Assembly: GCF_019703515.2 (NCBI RefSeq)
Contig: NC_059348.1
Location: 25,443,656 to 25,507,655 of the forward strand
Length of the DNA stretch: 64,000 bases
Source: Myxocyprinus asiaticus
Taxonomy: Eukaryota; Chordata; Actinopteri; Cypriniformes; Catostomidae
Direction: 5' to 3'
Shown: positions 47,990 through 60,218 of the stretch, one piece after another
Layout: each line of letters starts with the position of its first letter
Numbering within the stretch: position 1 is the first letter of the stretch
Position numbers and translations under genes: made by a program
The notes under the pieces: generated by a model
Told to the model about the DNA's origin: nothing
Seen by the model: the letters and a program-made list of their open reading frames with translations, nothing else
Database searches by the model: none

Positions 47990-49974
47990 TAGTGAGAAGA
48001 GGTTTTGCCTTAGTTTGAATAAGTGCAAGGCCAGAGATAACTGACGTTTTACAATAGTGGCCCCAAAAAGGATTTGGACATTTGACCCACACTTGCAAAC
48101 AGATGCTAGACATTTTCTCAGACCTAACTTCACTTTCCTTTTTGCAGTTTTTAGTAAACTTTTATTTTTTGCTGTTATTTTTAACCAACTGGTTCCATGG
48201 TCATATTTAGTTGATGTATAAAATCAGTTACCTTCAAATTCAAACAGGTGTCCTAGCAGAGTAGCCACGTAGTTCATCACATTAACATATGGGCATGCTC
48301 CACTCTAACGTCCGACAACCAAAAAGTGTCCAAATTGTCTACATTGAACTATGTGTTTGAATATAAAATGTCTAATGTACTGTAATTTCAAACTTGACTC
48401 CAGGGGCATTGATGAGAAACACTGCAATCCCATGCTGGACATGAGATTAAATCAAAACTGTATAACCGCCCACTAATCTTCACAGAATACACGGACAACC
48501 TACTACGGAGGCCTTATTATAACTTCAGTGGTTTCTAGACATGATCTGCTGAGCTGGTACACAAGAAGTGAAGCAGTCAGGTGAGCTATGAGAGACCTTA
48601 CGTAATATAGGCAACACTCTGTCATAAATGTTAATTATATAGTTGAGTGGTTTAACACATTAGTCGTATTAGAAAGTCATTATTGATATAGTATCTGTGT
48701 AATAACAGCATAAAACATTACATTGTACTAAATACTGCATATCCTTTATCATATAAATCTTTATCAATGGATCAAACCTATTATTTCTCTACAAACATGT
48801 GACAGTTCTTTGCAAATATTTGATGCCCTTCTGATATTAACCATTATAAAGAGATTACTGTTATGTTTATCTCATTTATCATATTTTGAAGAAACTCCCA
48901 TTTAGCCTTGAATAACCTGTTGCAGTAGCACCATCTGCTGGGGATCCGTTTCAACCCAACTATACTCAAGAACTTCTATACAAAGCTGTGGCATGACACA
49001 ACAGGTGTGACGCCGTAATTGTTTTTGTTTTTTTATTTTCCAAACAACGAACGCTGTATACATTTTTTTTTTCTTTTCAAAAAACAACATGAACTCATAT
49101 GTATGTCAAGGATGTCAAACTAAAAGTACTTCATGCTCTAAAAAGTTGCCTCCAATGAAATGTGACTATCAAAACAGAGACCATCTTCATGTACAACTGA
49201 CAGCTTAAGTTCTTTAAATTTGTAGTTGAGTAACAGCTGTCACATTGGTTTAGCTATACATTTTCCAGGTAGTTCACCCAGGTATACTATAAAGTGGTGT
49301 AGTATGTACAATCCCCAAAACACCTGATGTAATATGGTCGACCTACACAGTAGTACAGACTAGTAAAAAGACAGAGTCGCGTGACATAAGCCATCACATT
49401 CTCTCGACACATACTGGTACACAGTGGAAAATGCAATCATGTTAGTCAACAATTGTTGCTGCTACAGAAGTTGTGTCTAATGCACTTAAAATCTCTTACA
49501 GCTCAATGAAAGTCAGTCTAGTCTGATATCAACGACACGTCCACCTTCCAACATCAGCGTCTTCCACGAAGCACTCAGTAGGACTTCCTCAGTGTCATGG
49601 TGTTATGGTTGAAGTATCCATTTTGCAGATGTTGAAGGCAATGTCAGAGTCCTCTTGATGAAAGGCCTCAAAATATATCAATGAAATGACTGTCAACTGA
49701 AAGGATGAAGGGGGAAAATGAATCCACACACTGGTTTGACTCCCATGGCCCTCCCACCCCATTCACATTGATCAACCCTGGTCTCGTTCCAATTCAAAAA
49801 GACAAAAAACAAACCAAAGCAGCCACAGTTATTGAGGACCCGGGGCCCCAGAAAATATTATTCTCCAGACGAGGAGGAACAGCGAAAAAAAGATAGAAAG
49901 AAAGAGGGAGAGAGAAGAGTGGATGAACCTTCAGTCTGTCCATGACCTGCTTGGGCCCTCATGTCTTGCTGAAT
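47990..49974 (-). other. rnf2: Intergenic and rnf2 3' UTR region
   Basis: No coding frame recognised. The rnf2 3' UTR must start at 49974 and run leftward. Several minus-strand AATAAA-like candidates exist (for example TTTATT on the plus strand near 49031 and 48165), but none can be chosen without transcript data. Confidence 0.4.
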
Positions 49975-52900
49975 TTATTTGTGCTCCTTTGTTGGGGCAA
50001 AGTACAACTCCATAGGCTTGTTGACTTTCCAGTACTTCTCGCTCACTAGCTCCAGGGAGAAGGAGCCATTCAGGACCTGTGAGGGGAAAAGTGAGTGTCA
50101 TATTGAAGGAATCAATGTATGCAAGCCGCACGTGTTACTGACTATCAGTATGTTGTGGTATGTAAAAGGTGTCCAATAGGATGTCACAATTAATCATTTT
50201 AAAATCTAAACTACAATATGGCCTCATGGGAAAAAAAAATTATTTTTGAATACAAAATGTATTTTATTTTAATTATATTGTGTGAAGAGGTTTGATTTTA
50301 GCTCTTTTAAAGAGAACTTGAGTGTGAGCACCCTTAAAGGAATATTCCAGGCTCAATAAAATTCAGCTCATTCGACAGCATCTGCGGCAAAATATTGATT
50401 ACCACAAAACGTTCTCTCCTTTTCTTAAAAAAAAAGAAAGAAAAAAAAAAAAGCACAAATCTTGGTACAGTGAGGTGTTTACAATGGTAGTGAATGGGGG
50501 CCAATTTTTTTAAAGTTAAAATACTCACTTTTCAAAAGTATAGCCACAAGACAAACAATAAGAGTGTTAACAAGATTTTAGTGTGATAAAATCGCTTACT
50601 AACCATTTCTGTGTAAAATTATATAAATTTTACAACCTAATTACAATGACAATGTAATGACAAGAAACCCTAAAACGACTATAAAAACTAGGGATGTGCG
50701 CTACGACTAATTTGACTGTCGTTTAAACAGAAGTTTTGTAACCGACTAGTCTAAAGAGAAACCAACCTTCAGAAAACAGTAAAAAATAGTGCGTTTATGT
50801 GACCCATTTAAAATATTTAATCTATTCCAAATCCGATGCAAAATTCTGCTGAAAAGGGGCATTCATCTGCGACGTGCTCGCTTTGCATTATGATCATTGT
50901 ACATTAAATATAGAACATGACACGCATTCAATGAATCAACAATTGGCGAATATTTAAGGGGCATAATTATTAAAACAATTGAATGAATAGTGCAGGATCA
51001 ATGGAACAACCCTAAAAGCCTGTTCTAAACGGAAATCACCAAGTATAAGTTACTTAACATATTAAAACAGTCAGGACATTGTTGAAAATAATTAACAGAC
51101 GGGTTAAGCCAAATCTATGAGAGAGAAAACAAGTGCGCTTAAAAGTTGCTGGTATTTCACGATGTGCAGTCGTGCATTAACCAGTGATCTAATATGACAG
51201 CTGTTCGGTAAAGAACGTCAACCAATAACAGTTACGATGTAAAAAAAATAATAAATAAATAAAAATTTAAAAAGCAGCCATAGGACAGAAAAAATAGGCC
51301 TGTGATGTAGCCTACAATAAACCTAATATATTCTAAACATGACGTGCACACAGAATAAAAGATAGTTTAACATGTTAAGCAGTCGGCACCCCATTGAAAA
51401 TAGCCTTCTTAATCAGCAGATTAAAAAAATTGCATACCTAGTCTAAAACAGTTATTTTCTAGGCTACTTGCTCAAAACCATAAATTTTTTGATGAGTAAA
51501 ATTAACCCCTGTACATGGTCCGGTGAAAGACGGGACTTGACTCACCTGAGGCGGCTATCCTGCGCTTGAAAAAGCCCGCTCAGCGGAAAAATAACGTTCA
51601 AGCACGCACAGATTTAAAGAAGACTCAAATGTGAAAACATCCATAGGGATTTTCAAACATTTGGAAAGCCGATTCCCGCACCACCACCGAAGTGATTTCA
51701 TTACTACTTTGCTGAGTTTGCTTGTCTAGTGAGAGGGCATTTTCCTGCGCGCGCCGGAGGTGAAGTTAAACTTTGTATCTGCTCCAGATATCCTCTTTTT
51801 TAAATAATATTTGCATTATTAATTCTATTTAAAATATGTAACATTAATAAGACAGTAATTTAAGTGCAGCCTCTGTAAAAATATAAAGCCAAACGTAAAT
51901 GTGTAAAATTATGATCAGTTTAATGGGGGGAAATATTAACTGACTAGTAATTCCAGTGTCGACTAGCAGCATCAGAACCATTTAGTCGACTAGTCTCGCA
52001 CGTCCCTAATAAAAACGACCATTTAAACAACTTTACAGCTGAATTAATACACAAGTTTTAACAGAAGAATTAATGTAAGTGCTTTTATAAAGTTATAAGC
52101 TTCACATTTCTGTTTAAACCTCCAAAAATTGGCCCCATTCACTTCCATTGTAAGTGCCTCACTTTAACCATGAGGTTTGCTTTTTTTAAAGGAGGAACGA
52201 GTCGAAATTGAATTTTGTGGTAATCAATATTTTGCCACAGATGCTGTTGAATGAGCTAAACTTGTATTGAACCTGGAATATTCCTTTAAAGAGTAACTCT
52301 TTCTCTTGGAGACAGGGGCAAAGACTTTTCCTTCTTTTACACTTGATATCTTATCAGCAGCAATATTATGTTAAATGTTTAGTAGTGCAGTTCAAGTTGC
52401 AATGTGTCAAAATCATAGCTATACAATTTTTTTGTTATCAAATCATCCATCCATAATCTCCAAAGTCTGAAAAAAGAAGCATTACCGAACTTACCGTAAA
52501 CTGGTTGTTGGCTGTGGGAATGTAGATGGTGTATTGTTTTTCACTGGCTGCCTCTACATTGATGGGGCTTGCCTCTCCGTTCTTGCGCATTTCCTCCAGT
52601 GCCAGTCTGACGGCTAGGTATTTAGAGAGGTGGTCCACTGTTGCATTCCCCGAAGTTTTGATGTACCTGGTCACAAATTCCACAAATTCAAACTTGACTG
52701 GAACATACAGCTGACAAATGACAATTGGGAGACACCACAACACTGAAGTTAAATAGATTTAATTGAGGTTTGGGAAACACATTAAATGAATTATTTGCAG
52801 GTGGGCTGCCACTCTGTTAGTGAGCTGATTAATAGAGATGGCCCACCTTGTCTGTGCAGCGTCTTCTTTCTCCATCAGCGTTGGGTGTGGGCGGAACACC

Positions 52901-55684
52901 AGCTCAATCTCACTGGCCCCGTCCAAGGCCATGTCTCCTCCTCCGTTCTCTGTGGCGTTGTCCATGTCTAGACCCGAGTCGTCTGAAGTTTTGGTTCGTT
53001 TGATGCTTGGCCCGGCCTCTTGGTTACTGTGTACTGATGCATTGCTGCAGTGTGAGCTGTCCCCATTGTCTTCTGCCCCACTGCCATTCTCAATCTGGTG
53101 CTTCTTCCCCCGCTGTAGTCTACAGCGCCCCCGGTGGTAAAACGATGGCAACATAATATCATAGGAAGATGGAGTAAAATAAAAAATAAGAGAAAATTAA
53201 ACATTCTAAACTCTCAAAGTGACAAAAATTACCCAAGAATGTCATTTTACGGTAGAGCCAGTGAACTTAATACGATTTAGCGAACTAAAAACTATCACCA
53301 AGACAACTGATTTCGGCATTTGACTGCAGTGAATAAGAGAAAAGAAAATGCAAAAACAGACAATTCAAATATTGATATTTAAGGAAAAGTTCTTGTCCCT
53401 TCAGCCTAACACCAGACAACATTTCTTCACAGATCAGATGCTCAGTGCTGACCTGTTCATGGCTTGGATTTTTAGGCCTTCCTCAATACTGTGGCTGAGT
53501 GCCTGTTGGTTGTTGTGTTTGCTGATGCGGGCCAGCACTCTCTCCTGGTGGGCCTCGTACTCGTCTCTGCTGGGGTAGATCTTACTGATCAGGGCGTCAA
53601 AGTTGGGATCTGGACGGAGGGAGCGCTTAGACACCAGCTTCTTTCTGCATGTTGGACACTCTTTATTCCTGTCAACCACAGAAGATACAGAATTGATCAA
53701 TTGAAGATGCAAAGATATAGCATAATACAATCACACTGCACCTGAACTTGAAAACAAAACAAAACAAACCAGCCTGCAATTAGCATTAAGATAGTGATCT
53801 TTCTATGGCCCTATGATTTCTGTGATGCGAGAAACATGGACGGAATCATGGAATCCAGTCATAAAAACAGAATTAACTATAAAATTAGCAGAATGTCAAG
53901 GAATTTAACGTATTGGGGATAAAATGAATGTAAGAATGCACAACTAAAATTAAAATCGTGATATGTCCTAGTGTGAAGATTAAACCACAAACGGCTGCAA
54001 TTTAATTGAATAAATGTACAGTCTGTATATGCTGTCTCATAAAAATGCATCCGTGAAGCCAGACATCATACACTAACACCCATCAAGCGCTGTGTGTGTA
54101 ATAAATGACAAAGAGCAGATATAAAGAGTCTATTTTCTGTTATGCGCCGAGCATATGCAGACTATATAATTATCAAATTAAATTGCATCCTTTTGCGGTT
54201 TAATAAGCACATTAGGCCATATATTGAGATGCTTATCCAGAGGTGAGAAGCTGTTGTCAAAAACATACAAACTGAAAGTGCTTCATTTGGTTTTCTGTAA
54301 AAAAATAAAAGCTCAATTTAACTAGACGTGTGAAATAATAATAATAATAATAAAAAAAAAGTGGGTCCTGGGTAGCTCAGTGGTAAAAGACGCTGGCTAC
54401 CACCCCTGGAGTCACTAGTTCGAATCCCAGGGCGGGCTGAGTGACTCCAGCCAGGTCTCCTAAGCCACCAAATTGGTCCGGTTGCTAGGGAGGGTAGAGT
54501 CACATGGGATAACCTCCTCGTGGTTGCTATAATGTGGTTCGTTCTCGGTGGGGTGCGTGATGAGTTGAGCGTGGATGCTGCGGTGGATGGCGTGAAGCCT
54601 CCACACGCGCTATGTCTCCGTGGCAGCGCGCTCAACAAGCCACGTGATAAGATGCGCGGGTTGACAGTCTTGGACGCAGAGGCAGCTGGGATTTGTCCTC
54701 TGCCACCCGGATTGATGCGAGTCACTACGCGACCACGAGGACTTAATAGCACACTGGGAATTGGGCATTCCAAATTGGGTGAAAAAAAAAAAAAAAAAAA
54801 AAAAAGCCACATAAATATATTACTACTGTTTACTAAAATGTAATATTCAATGTTGTAATAAATAATAATAAGTAATAGTAATATATTATTAATAACTGCA
54901 TTGCATTTAATCAATATCGCACAAGCAAAAGAGCTGTTGTACTAAATACGTTTTCATCAATGTTTTCATTAATATTTTGATGTTCTTTTTTAAAATAATA
55001 TAATGGCTTGTTGAACGTGATCAGTTTTCATTTTATTAGACAGTTTTTTAATTAATACAATTCAATTAACCTTTAAAACATGGAATTAAAAAAAAAAATA
55101 ATCAGAAAACACATCATTTGGGTAAAAATAAAACCTAAAAAAAGTATTTCTTAAGGCCCTACCTGTCCTTGACATCACTGACCTCTTAAATCCAGTTTTA
55201 TTTTAGGTAAACTTCCACATCGCAGAATGGTACAGTATGATATAATTCGGAGTCCATAAATCTTTATTAATACAGATGACATGAACTCACCCCGATCTGA
55301 GAGCAGTGATGATGCAGTCTGCGCAGAAGCGATGTAGGCACTCCTTGGTGGTCATGGTATTTTTCAGCATGTCCAGGCAGATGGGACACATGAGCTCACT
55401 GTGCAAGCTGCGTGGTGACACGGCTATCTCCAGACCATCCGTGATGGCTTCCTAAAGGAAAACAACAGCACAGAAGCTGTAAAATGGGGTTTAAAACAAA
55501 GTCCTAAAACTGTCTCTCAACCCTTACTGTGACTTATAATTCATTATTGCACATTGCAAATATAATGGGTGATGCTTCTGCATATTATTTTACTTACCTG
55601 TGGAGTTCTCTGTAATTCATAGAGACTGAGCTCCCAGGTCTTGCTAAGGGGTTGCACCCCATTCGTCTGGACTGTCTGTGTCAT
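49975..55684 (-). CDS. rnf2: E3 ubiquitin ligase RING2/RING1B, Polycomb repressive complex 1
   Basis: Catalytic subunit of PRC1 that mono-ubiquitinates histone H2A in the nucleus. Six coding exons on the minus strand: 55684-55598, 55451-55291, 53668-53453, 53119-52847, 52666-52495, 50076-49975. Phases agree and splice sites are GT-AG. The product is 336 residues, the same length as human RNF2. It starts [20 protein letters not shown]. The RING C3HC4 begins at Cys51 ([33 protein letters not shown]) and spans exons 2-3. A basic, Ser-rich linker follows ([18 protein letters not shown], then [10 protein letters not shown]). The C-terminal RAWUL ubiquitin-like domain (about 225-330) ends [13 protein letters not shown]. 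No disruption. The introns hold a SINE and a MITE/hAT nest. Confidence 0.97.
50336..52288. mobile_element. Palindromic MITE (family P), split by a hAT element
   Basis: Left arm AAAGGAATATTCCAGGCTCA at 50336; right arm ends TTGTATTGAACCTGGAATAT then TCCTTTAAA near 52288. The internal halves mirror each other (GTTTACAATGGTAGTGAATG against CATTCACTTCCATTGTAAGTG). Interrupted at 50689-52008 by a hAT-type element. Lies in the last rnf2 intron. Confidence 0.8.
50689..52008. mobile_element. hAT-type element (TAGGGATGTGCG) nested in a MITE, 8-bp TSD
   Basis: Left end TAGGGATGTGCGCTACGACT; reverse complement of the right end TAGGGACGTGCGAGACTAGT. Flanked by perfect 8-bp duplications ATAAAAAC (50681-50688 and 52009-52016). 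ACTAGT/GTCGACTA motifs repeat near both ends. No transposase frame visible across 1,320 bp, so non-autonomous or decayed. Contains a locally GC-richer patch at about 51530-51760. Confidence 0.85.
54362..54805 (+). mobile_element. tRNA-derived SINE with poly(A) tail
   Basis: The head resembles a tRNA: A box TAGCTCAGTGG at 54373-54383 and B box AGTTCGAATCC at 54417-54427, about 33 bases apart. About 330 bases of GC-rich family-specific body follow (TGGATGCTGCGGTGGATGGC; CCTCCACACGCGCTATGTCT; AATTGGGCATTCCAAATTGG), then a 24-base poly(A) tail at 54782-54805. It lies in rnf2 intron 2, antisense to the gene. The body looks like a SINE common in cyprinid genomes; I do not assign a family name. It is not a functional tRNA gene. 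Confidence 0.85.
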
Positions 55685-56640
55685 CTGTATGCCCTATGTC
55701 TCCTTCACCTCTGTCATAAAGCAGCCAAAGAAAACATTATTAACATTATGTGAGGGAAACTATTTTTCAGTTCACAACAAGAAGCTCCTCGTGTGATGTA
55801 GAATCAAAACAAAGCAAATATGACACATTTCACGTCACACTTCACAGGTGATGAAATGCTACGCACATCTACGTTGTACACAAAACATGGAAAACCTCTG
55901 AAATGCAACATTTCAATTATCCTCATATAAGACAAGGACAATATAGACAGGTTGATGATAATCTCTGACAAATGACATGATCTGTGAACAGGTGTTATTG
56001 TCTGCTGACGTTGATTTCAGCAGATGTGCGAACCAGTGCAATTTAAACAATAAAACTATAAGCATGTTTAATGGGTTTCAAACATACAGCTCTGCAGCTG
56101 TTTAGAATCCTAATTTACAGCAAAAATATATATTTTACCCTGCAGTCACAGGGCTAACCGGCTAAATTAGCTCCTGAAGGCACTTCTGACTCTTTGTGTT
56201 ACTGAACAGAAATAGCATCTGCCAGCACTTATAGCATGTCTTTGAAATGATTGTGCCCATCCTCCCGCAGCGCATACATATTAAACAACCCAAAACAAAA
56301 TGAAAGGGAGTGGAAAGAGTCATGTGGAAAGGTTTGATCTCCTGCGCTGTCATGAAAACGCAAAGCTAACGACTAACTCTCCCTGCTAATACAGATGCTG
56401 TGGTAACAAGCCCCATAAAATCAAGCATGAAATCAGTGTCGGCATGCTTGTTGCATGTAAAACCGTTTGCCCAGACGAAAAAATCAACCTCGACCACCAG
56501 AAATGATATATTAATGTTAAAACGCAGCTGCTTACATACTTACATTTTCAATGTTGTGGATTTTCTCTCCCCTGCCAGCGCATTCTGCTGAGCTCAATAT
56601 GGCGGATTTTGCGTGCACATTGCACTCTGGGAAATGTAGG
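55685..56640 (-). promoter_or_regulatory. rnf2: rnf2 5' UTR exons and promoter with ZNF143-like and YY1-like sites
   Basis: Minus strand. The first coding exon extends to 55710, with acceptor TTATGACAG just upstream. A leader exon ends at 56544 at donor ATTGAAAAT|GTAAGTATG. In it, CCGCCATATTG (56605-56595) is a strong YY1 match of the kind found just downstream of start sites. About 20 bases further upstream, CCTACATTTCCCAGAGTGCA (56640-56621) matches the ZNF143/THAP11 element (ACTACAnnTCCCAGnnTGC). No TATA box. This combination is typical of housekeeping promoters. Confidence 0.7.
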
Positions 56641-56885
56641 TCAGTTCTGAATTGGGCAAAAATGAATATAATACCATTTTCTCTAATATTTTGAAACTGC
56701 ATGTTTTCTTTGATACACGTTCATATTTATGTGTATCATCATGTAAAAAATATGAACTACTACTAGCCTACATAGGCTACTTGGAATGAATAAAAAGACA
56801 AAACAGGTGAAAATATTGATAAATGTAAATTATTTGTAAATATGTCATTCGAAAAACAGTCAACCGCCAAATCAATGTTCTAAAG

Positions 56886-57098
56886 ATGACCCAAATCCTG
56901 TTCTTCAGATGTTGTCAGATCTTTGCTGAGAAGACAAGCGGGCGGCGCTGCAGTTTGAGGAAGTTTGAGATGCTCGAGTCAGTTTATTTGCGCTCGTCTT
57001 TATCTGACAGTCAGAACAGCATCTGCGCTTCACAACTGAATCGGACTAACGGGAGAAAAGCATCTGCTCGGGACCGCTGCGACACACCATTCTGCACA
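56886..57098 (+). promoter_or_regulatory. niban1: niban1 promoter / 5' UTR
   Basis: CpG- and GC-rich patch (GCGGGCGGCGCTGCAGTTTG near 56938) immediately before the niban1 start. It reads open in the same frame back to an ATG at 56886, but that extension has no family resemblance and is better taken as 5' UTR. Confidence 0.5.
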
Positions 57099-57153
57099 AT
57101 GGGAGCATCCTCATCCAGTCTTTTGGACGGGCGTAAAATGTGCTACATAAGAG
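57099..57153 (+). CDS. niban1: Niban apoptosis regulator 1, first coding exon only
   Basis: The exon encodes MGASSSSLLDGRKMCYIR and ends AGA G|GTAAAC, a good donor in phase 1. This matches the start of the Niban/FAM129 family (human begins MGGSASSQLD and continues KCAYIRGK), cytoplasmic PH-domain proteins involved in stress and translation control. Gly2 with Ser6 fits an N-myristoylation signal, which supports this Met over the in-frame ATG at 56886. The remaining exons lie beyond 64000, since no niban-like exon follows in the window, so intron 1 exceeds 6.8 kb. Position next to rnf2, in divergent orientation, agrees with human 1q25. Confidence 0.8.
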
Positions 57154-57559
57154 GTAAACGGATTTCTGTATCTCATACTCGAAAGACTTTATAAATAACG
57201 GCTGCAGCTTTCTTATGTGCAGTGTTGATACTAATAAATTTATTGAATGGGACTTTCACTCGTCTATTCCTCATTTTGCAGTTTTAACCGTTTTTGTTCC
57301 CAAAATGTCCTGCTTTGAGTTTTAGAGCAAAATTCAGCTTCTAATTCTCTATCTTAGCAAGACTAACCAACGGTTATCAGAGATACATACTGTATGACAA
57401 CTACTGTAGTGCTGAAAAACCGTTTCATGCAGTGTGCACACCCACCAGGGGCTTTTTTATGGGGTGGCCAGGGGGTGGCATGCAGACTATGCGGGGTGGC
57501 AACACTAAAGCAAGCGACCATGTGTAGTTCTTATGGATTAAGGTGCCAAGCTTCATTCT

Positions 57560-57780
57560 GTATGACATTCATGTGTATGTGTGTATGTATGTAAGTGTGT
57601 GTCTGTACGTATGTGTATAATTAGTTTTTATTTTTTTTTATTTTTTATTATTATTTATGTCTTGCTGCTGTTTTTGTATTGTTTTTGTATTGTTGTACAC
57701 TGGAAGCTCCTGTCACCAAGACAAATTCCTTGTATGTGTAAGCAGACTTGGCAATAAAGCTGATTCTGATTCTGATTCAT
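57560..57780 (+). mobile_element. Rex1/CR1-like LINE 3' tail
   Basis: GTACACTGGAAGCTCCTGTC, ACCAAGACAAATTCCTTGTA and CTTGGCAATAAAGCTGATTC followed by GATTCT repeats form the characteristic 3' end of a teleost Rex1/CR1-type LINE. 5'-truncated, non-coding. Confidence 0.7.
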
Positions 57781-57896
57781 TGCAACAAGTAATAGTTCAC
57801 TAACTGGAGTCACTATCAAATTATAAATGTTCATGAATTTGTGATACAACTGAATTTCCACAGGAATAGTAACAATCTTGATACTAATTTGCCAAC

Positions 57897-57898
<2 letters not shown>

Positions 57899-57971
<73 letters not shown>

Positions 57972-57989
57972 TTTTTTTTTTTTTTTTTT
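57899..57989. repeat. (TA)n microsatellite plus poly(T)
   Basis: About 70 bases of uninterrupted TA followed by 19 Ts. Confidence 0.97.
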
Positions 57990-58469
57990 GCATGATAAAA
58001 AATAAGTAACAACATTTCTATCTCCAGAGCACCAAGACATCGTTTATTAAACACATCAACAAATTCTAAATGTTCCTTAGCTTCACATATAGAACCGGCA
58101 GTCTGGACTTAAACATCACCACCTTTGTTAAGTGTACCCATGGATGACATATCTCATGTTATTCTGCTAATAAAATCCTGTAGGCCTATCACCTTTGTAA
58201 CAGCTGGAATAATCCATTTGAAAGCGAAGATTAACACAAAATTAGGTCTAAATAAAAATAAACTGTACAGAAAATTTTACTATTTTTACAGGTAAGCCCC
58301 CCCCCCCCCTTCCAACCCCAAAATATTTATATCATGATCAATGGAAACATGTAAATGTTTCATGCTGCAGCCCCTCCATGTTGAAGCCAAACCCATGCCC
58401 TTGCCCATACCCATTCATTTGAACATTTCTATACATAAGAGCTCTGCGTACATACAGTATACTATTAAT

Positions 58470-58595
58470 CTTATCCTGCAATTTTGTGTCTTGCTGTTGT
58501 ATTTCTGTATGTACTGGAAGCTTTTGATAAGTGGCCAAATTCCTTGTGTGTGTGCACATCTGGGCAATAACAATGTGATTTCTGATGGTATCAGA
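58470..58595 (+). mobile_element. Second Rex1/CR1-like LINE 3' tail, diverged
   Basis: TGTCTTGCTGTTGTATTTCT, GTACTGGAAGCTTTTGATAA and GGGCAATAACAATGTGATTT resemble a diverged version of the tail at 57560-57780. Confidence 0.5.
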
Positions 58596-58815
58596 TGGTA
58601 ATACCATGGTACTTTGATATACAACTATGCACCATTCTGTAGTTGCATGGTGCTTCAAAGTACTTCAAAGAATACCATGTTACTACCAGAGTAATTTGAT
58701 ATATGATTACCACATTCATATACTATTGTATTTACATGGTGCTTCAAGGTCATTAAAAAATACCATGGTACTTTGCTATATTACCACAGTCATATACCAC
58801 TGTATTAACAATATA
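58596..58815. repeat. ACCATGGTA-rich repeat (MITE-like)
   Basis: Variants of TACCATGGTACTTTGATAT recur near 58600, 58672 and 58762, alternating with TTGCATGGTGCTTCAAAGTA / TTACATGGTGCTTCAAGGTC and with CATATACTA / CATATACCACTGTATT. The unit is roughly 80-90 bases and contains the palindrome ACCATGGT. No coding potential. Confidence 0.55.
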
Positions 58816-60060
58816 CTGTACGTATTGGGAGCGACAGTACCGGTTAGTAATACTACATTGAAGATGAATAATACCAAGAAATTTACCCTGTATTCAGATG
58901 GTTTCTTACCACATCCTTCAGAATTTTAGCAATAAATGCTTTTTGAGTTATTAATAATAAAAAGTGTATAACCTTTCTTATATGCTGAGAACTTTTCTGA
59001 CCCATGACTTATAAAAAAATATTATTAATATATTATTTATCTTCCTTATCTTATGTATACATCTGTGTTGGTTTCTATGTATTTTTTGTTATTTACTTTA
59101 TTTTATTTTTTTCCTTCACCTGTATTTCTTGTCTTTATAACTCAGTGATTGTATTCTTACATTGTTGGATCTGTGTAATTTTGTAAATCTTATGATCTTA
59201 TTGAATATTTATATTGAACCTTCTGTTTTTCAATAAAAAAATCCACAGTTTTAGTACAATATGTGGACTTTTCAGACTATTCCTTACCCACCGTATAAAA
59301 AATGTCCAACTTTTATCATTGTTAAATTAAAGAGCACCTATTATGGTTTTTCAAATATTACCTTTCATGTAGTGTGTTATATAGCTGTTTGTGAATGTAA
59401 AAAAGTCTGCAAAGTTTCAAAAATCAAAGTGCAGGACAAATGGAGTTATTGACTCCCAAAAGAAAGAACCGATTCCGAACACCTGAAATGAGTCGTTAGT
59501 AATTCCAGAGTTTCTTTTTTTCTGGTCACAAATGTGTCAAGATAAATAATAATAAAAATAATAATAATAATAAAAAAACATAGATTTCTTTTTTATTGAA
59601 TATTGATAGAGCAACATAGTTTGTGTTAAAATAAATGATGACAGACGGTTGTTTGTTTTGATTAAAATTCCATTTAAAAAAAAAAAAGTGGCGAGGGGGG
59701 CGTTTAACCCTACATCTGGGGTAAAAGGCCCACACACTTTGGGTAAAAGGCCCTCGGGGGGGTTATAGTGTTATCATGTTAATATGGAGCAAAAGTTACA
59801 GTGCAAAATTTGTCAACTAATGCAAATAATTTTGAGACACCAAGATGCTTTTTTGAGTAACAATTTAAAATAATGCTTATTCAAAATAACTACTTTAGAA
59901 AAGGGTGCAAAATTCCCTGTTAATTTTAATCACATTTGGCATTTCATAACATCTCAAGTATTCAAACAAATTAATCTGCATTGTGATTGGATGAGTCAAT
60001 GTGAGCCCACTTTGAACATTTTTCATAACAAATCTATTCCCCTCACTTGAGTTTGATTGT
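58816..60060. other. niban1 intron 1, no gene seen
   Basis: Very AT-rich. A G-rich patch with a tandem GGGTAAAAGGCCC repeat (59718-59755) is the only local structure. Nothing else recognised. Confidence 0.4.
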
Positions 60061-60218
60061 TTCATTTAAAAACAATGTGGGAGCCACGTGACGCCATGCG
60101 AAGGGCAGACGTGTAAGAGACAGCTCTGCGCACTTTGCTAATTTATTTAAATTATTTTCATGATATAATCCGGTGAAATTCGATACACCCAGTTACACAT
60201 TTGCTGTTTGAGGTAAAC

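Noticed and set aside
52786..53140. Plus-strand frames over 52.8-53.1 kb
   Set aside because: Antisense shadows of rnf2 exon 4, whose minus-strand reading is clearly the conserved one.
54362..54435. Possible tRNA gene with A and B boxes
   Set aside because: No cloverleaf closure with a matching acceptor stem, and the sequence continues into a GC-rich SINE body with a poly(A) tail. It is a SINE head.
54318..54914. 198-codon minus-strand open frame
   Set aside because: It lies entirely over the SINE and neighbouring AT repeats, with no start context, splice support or protein family.
56886..57098. In-frame N-terminal extension of niban1
   Set aside because: The family starts with MG and a myristoylation-like Gly2; the extra 71 codons resemble 5' UTR, with no family similarity.
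57655..58040. Minus-strand frames rich in Ile-Tyr repeats
   Set aside because: They are read-through of the (TA)n tract.
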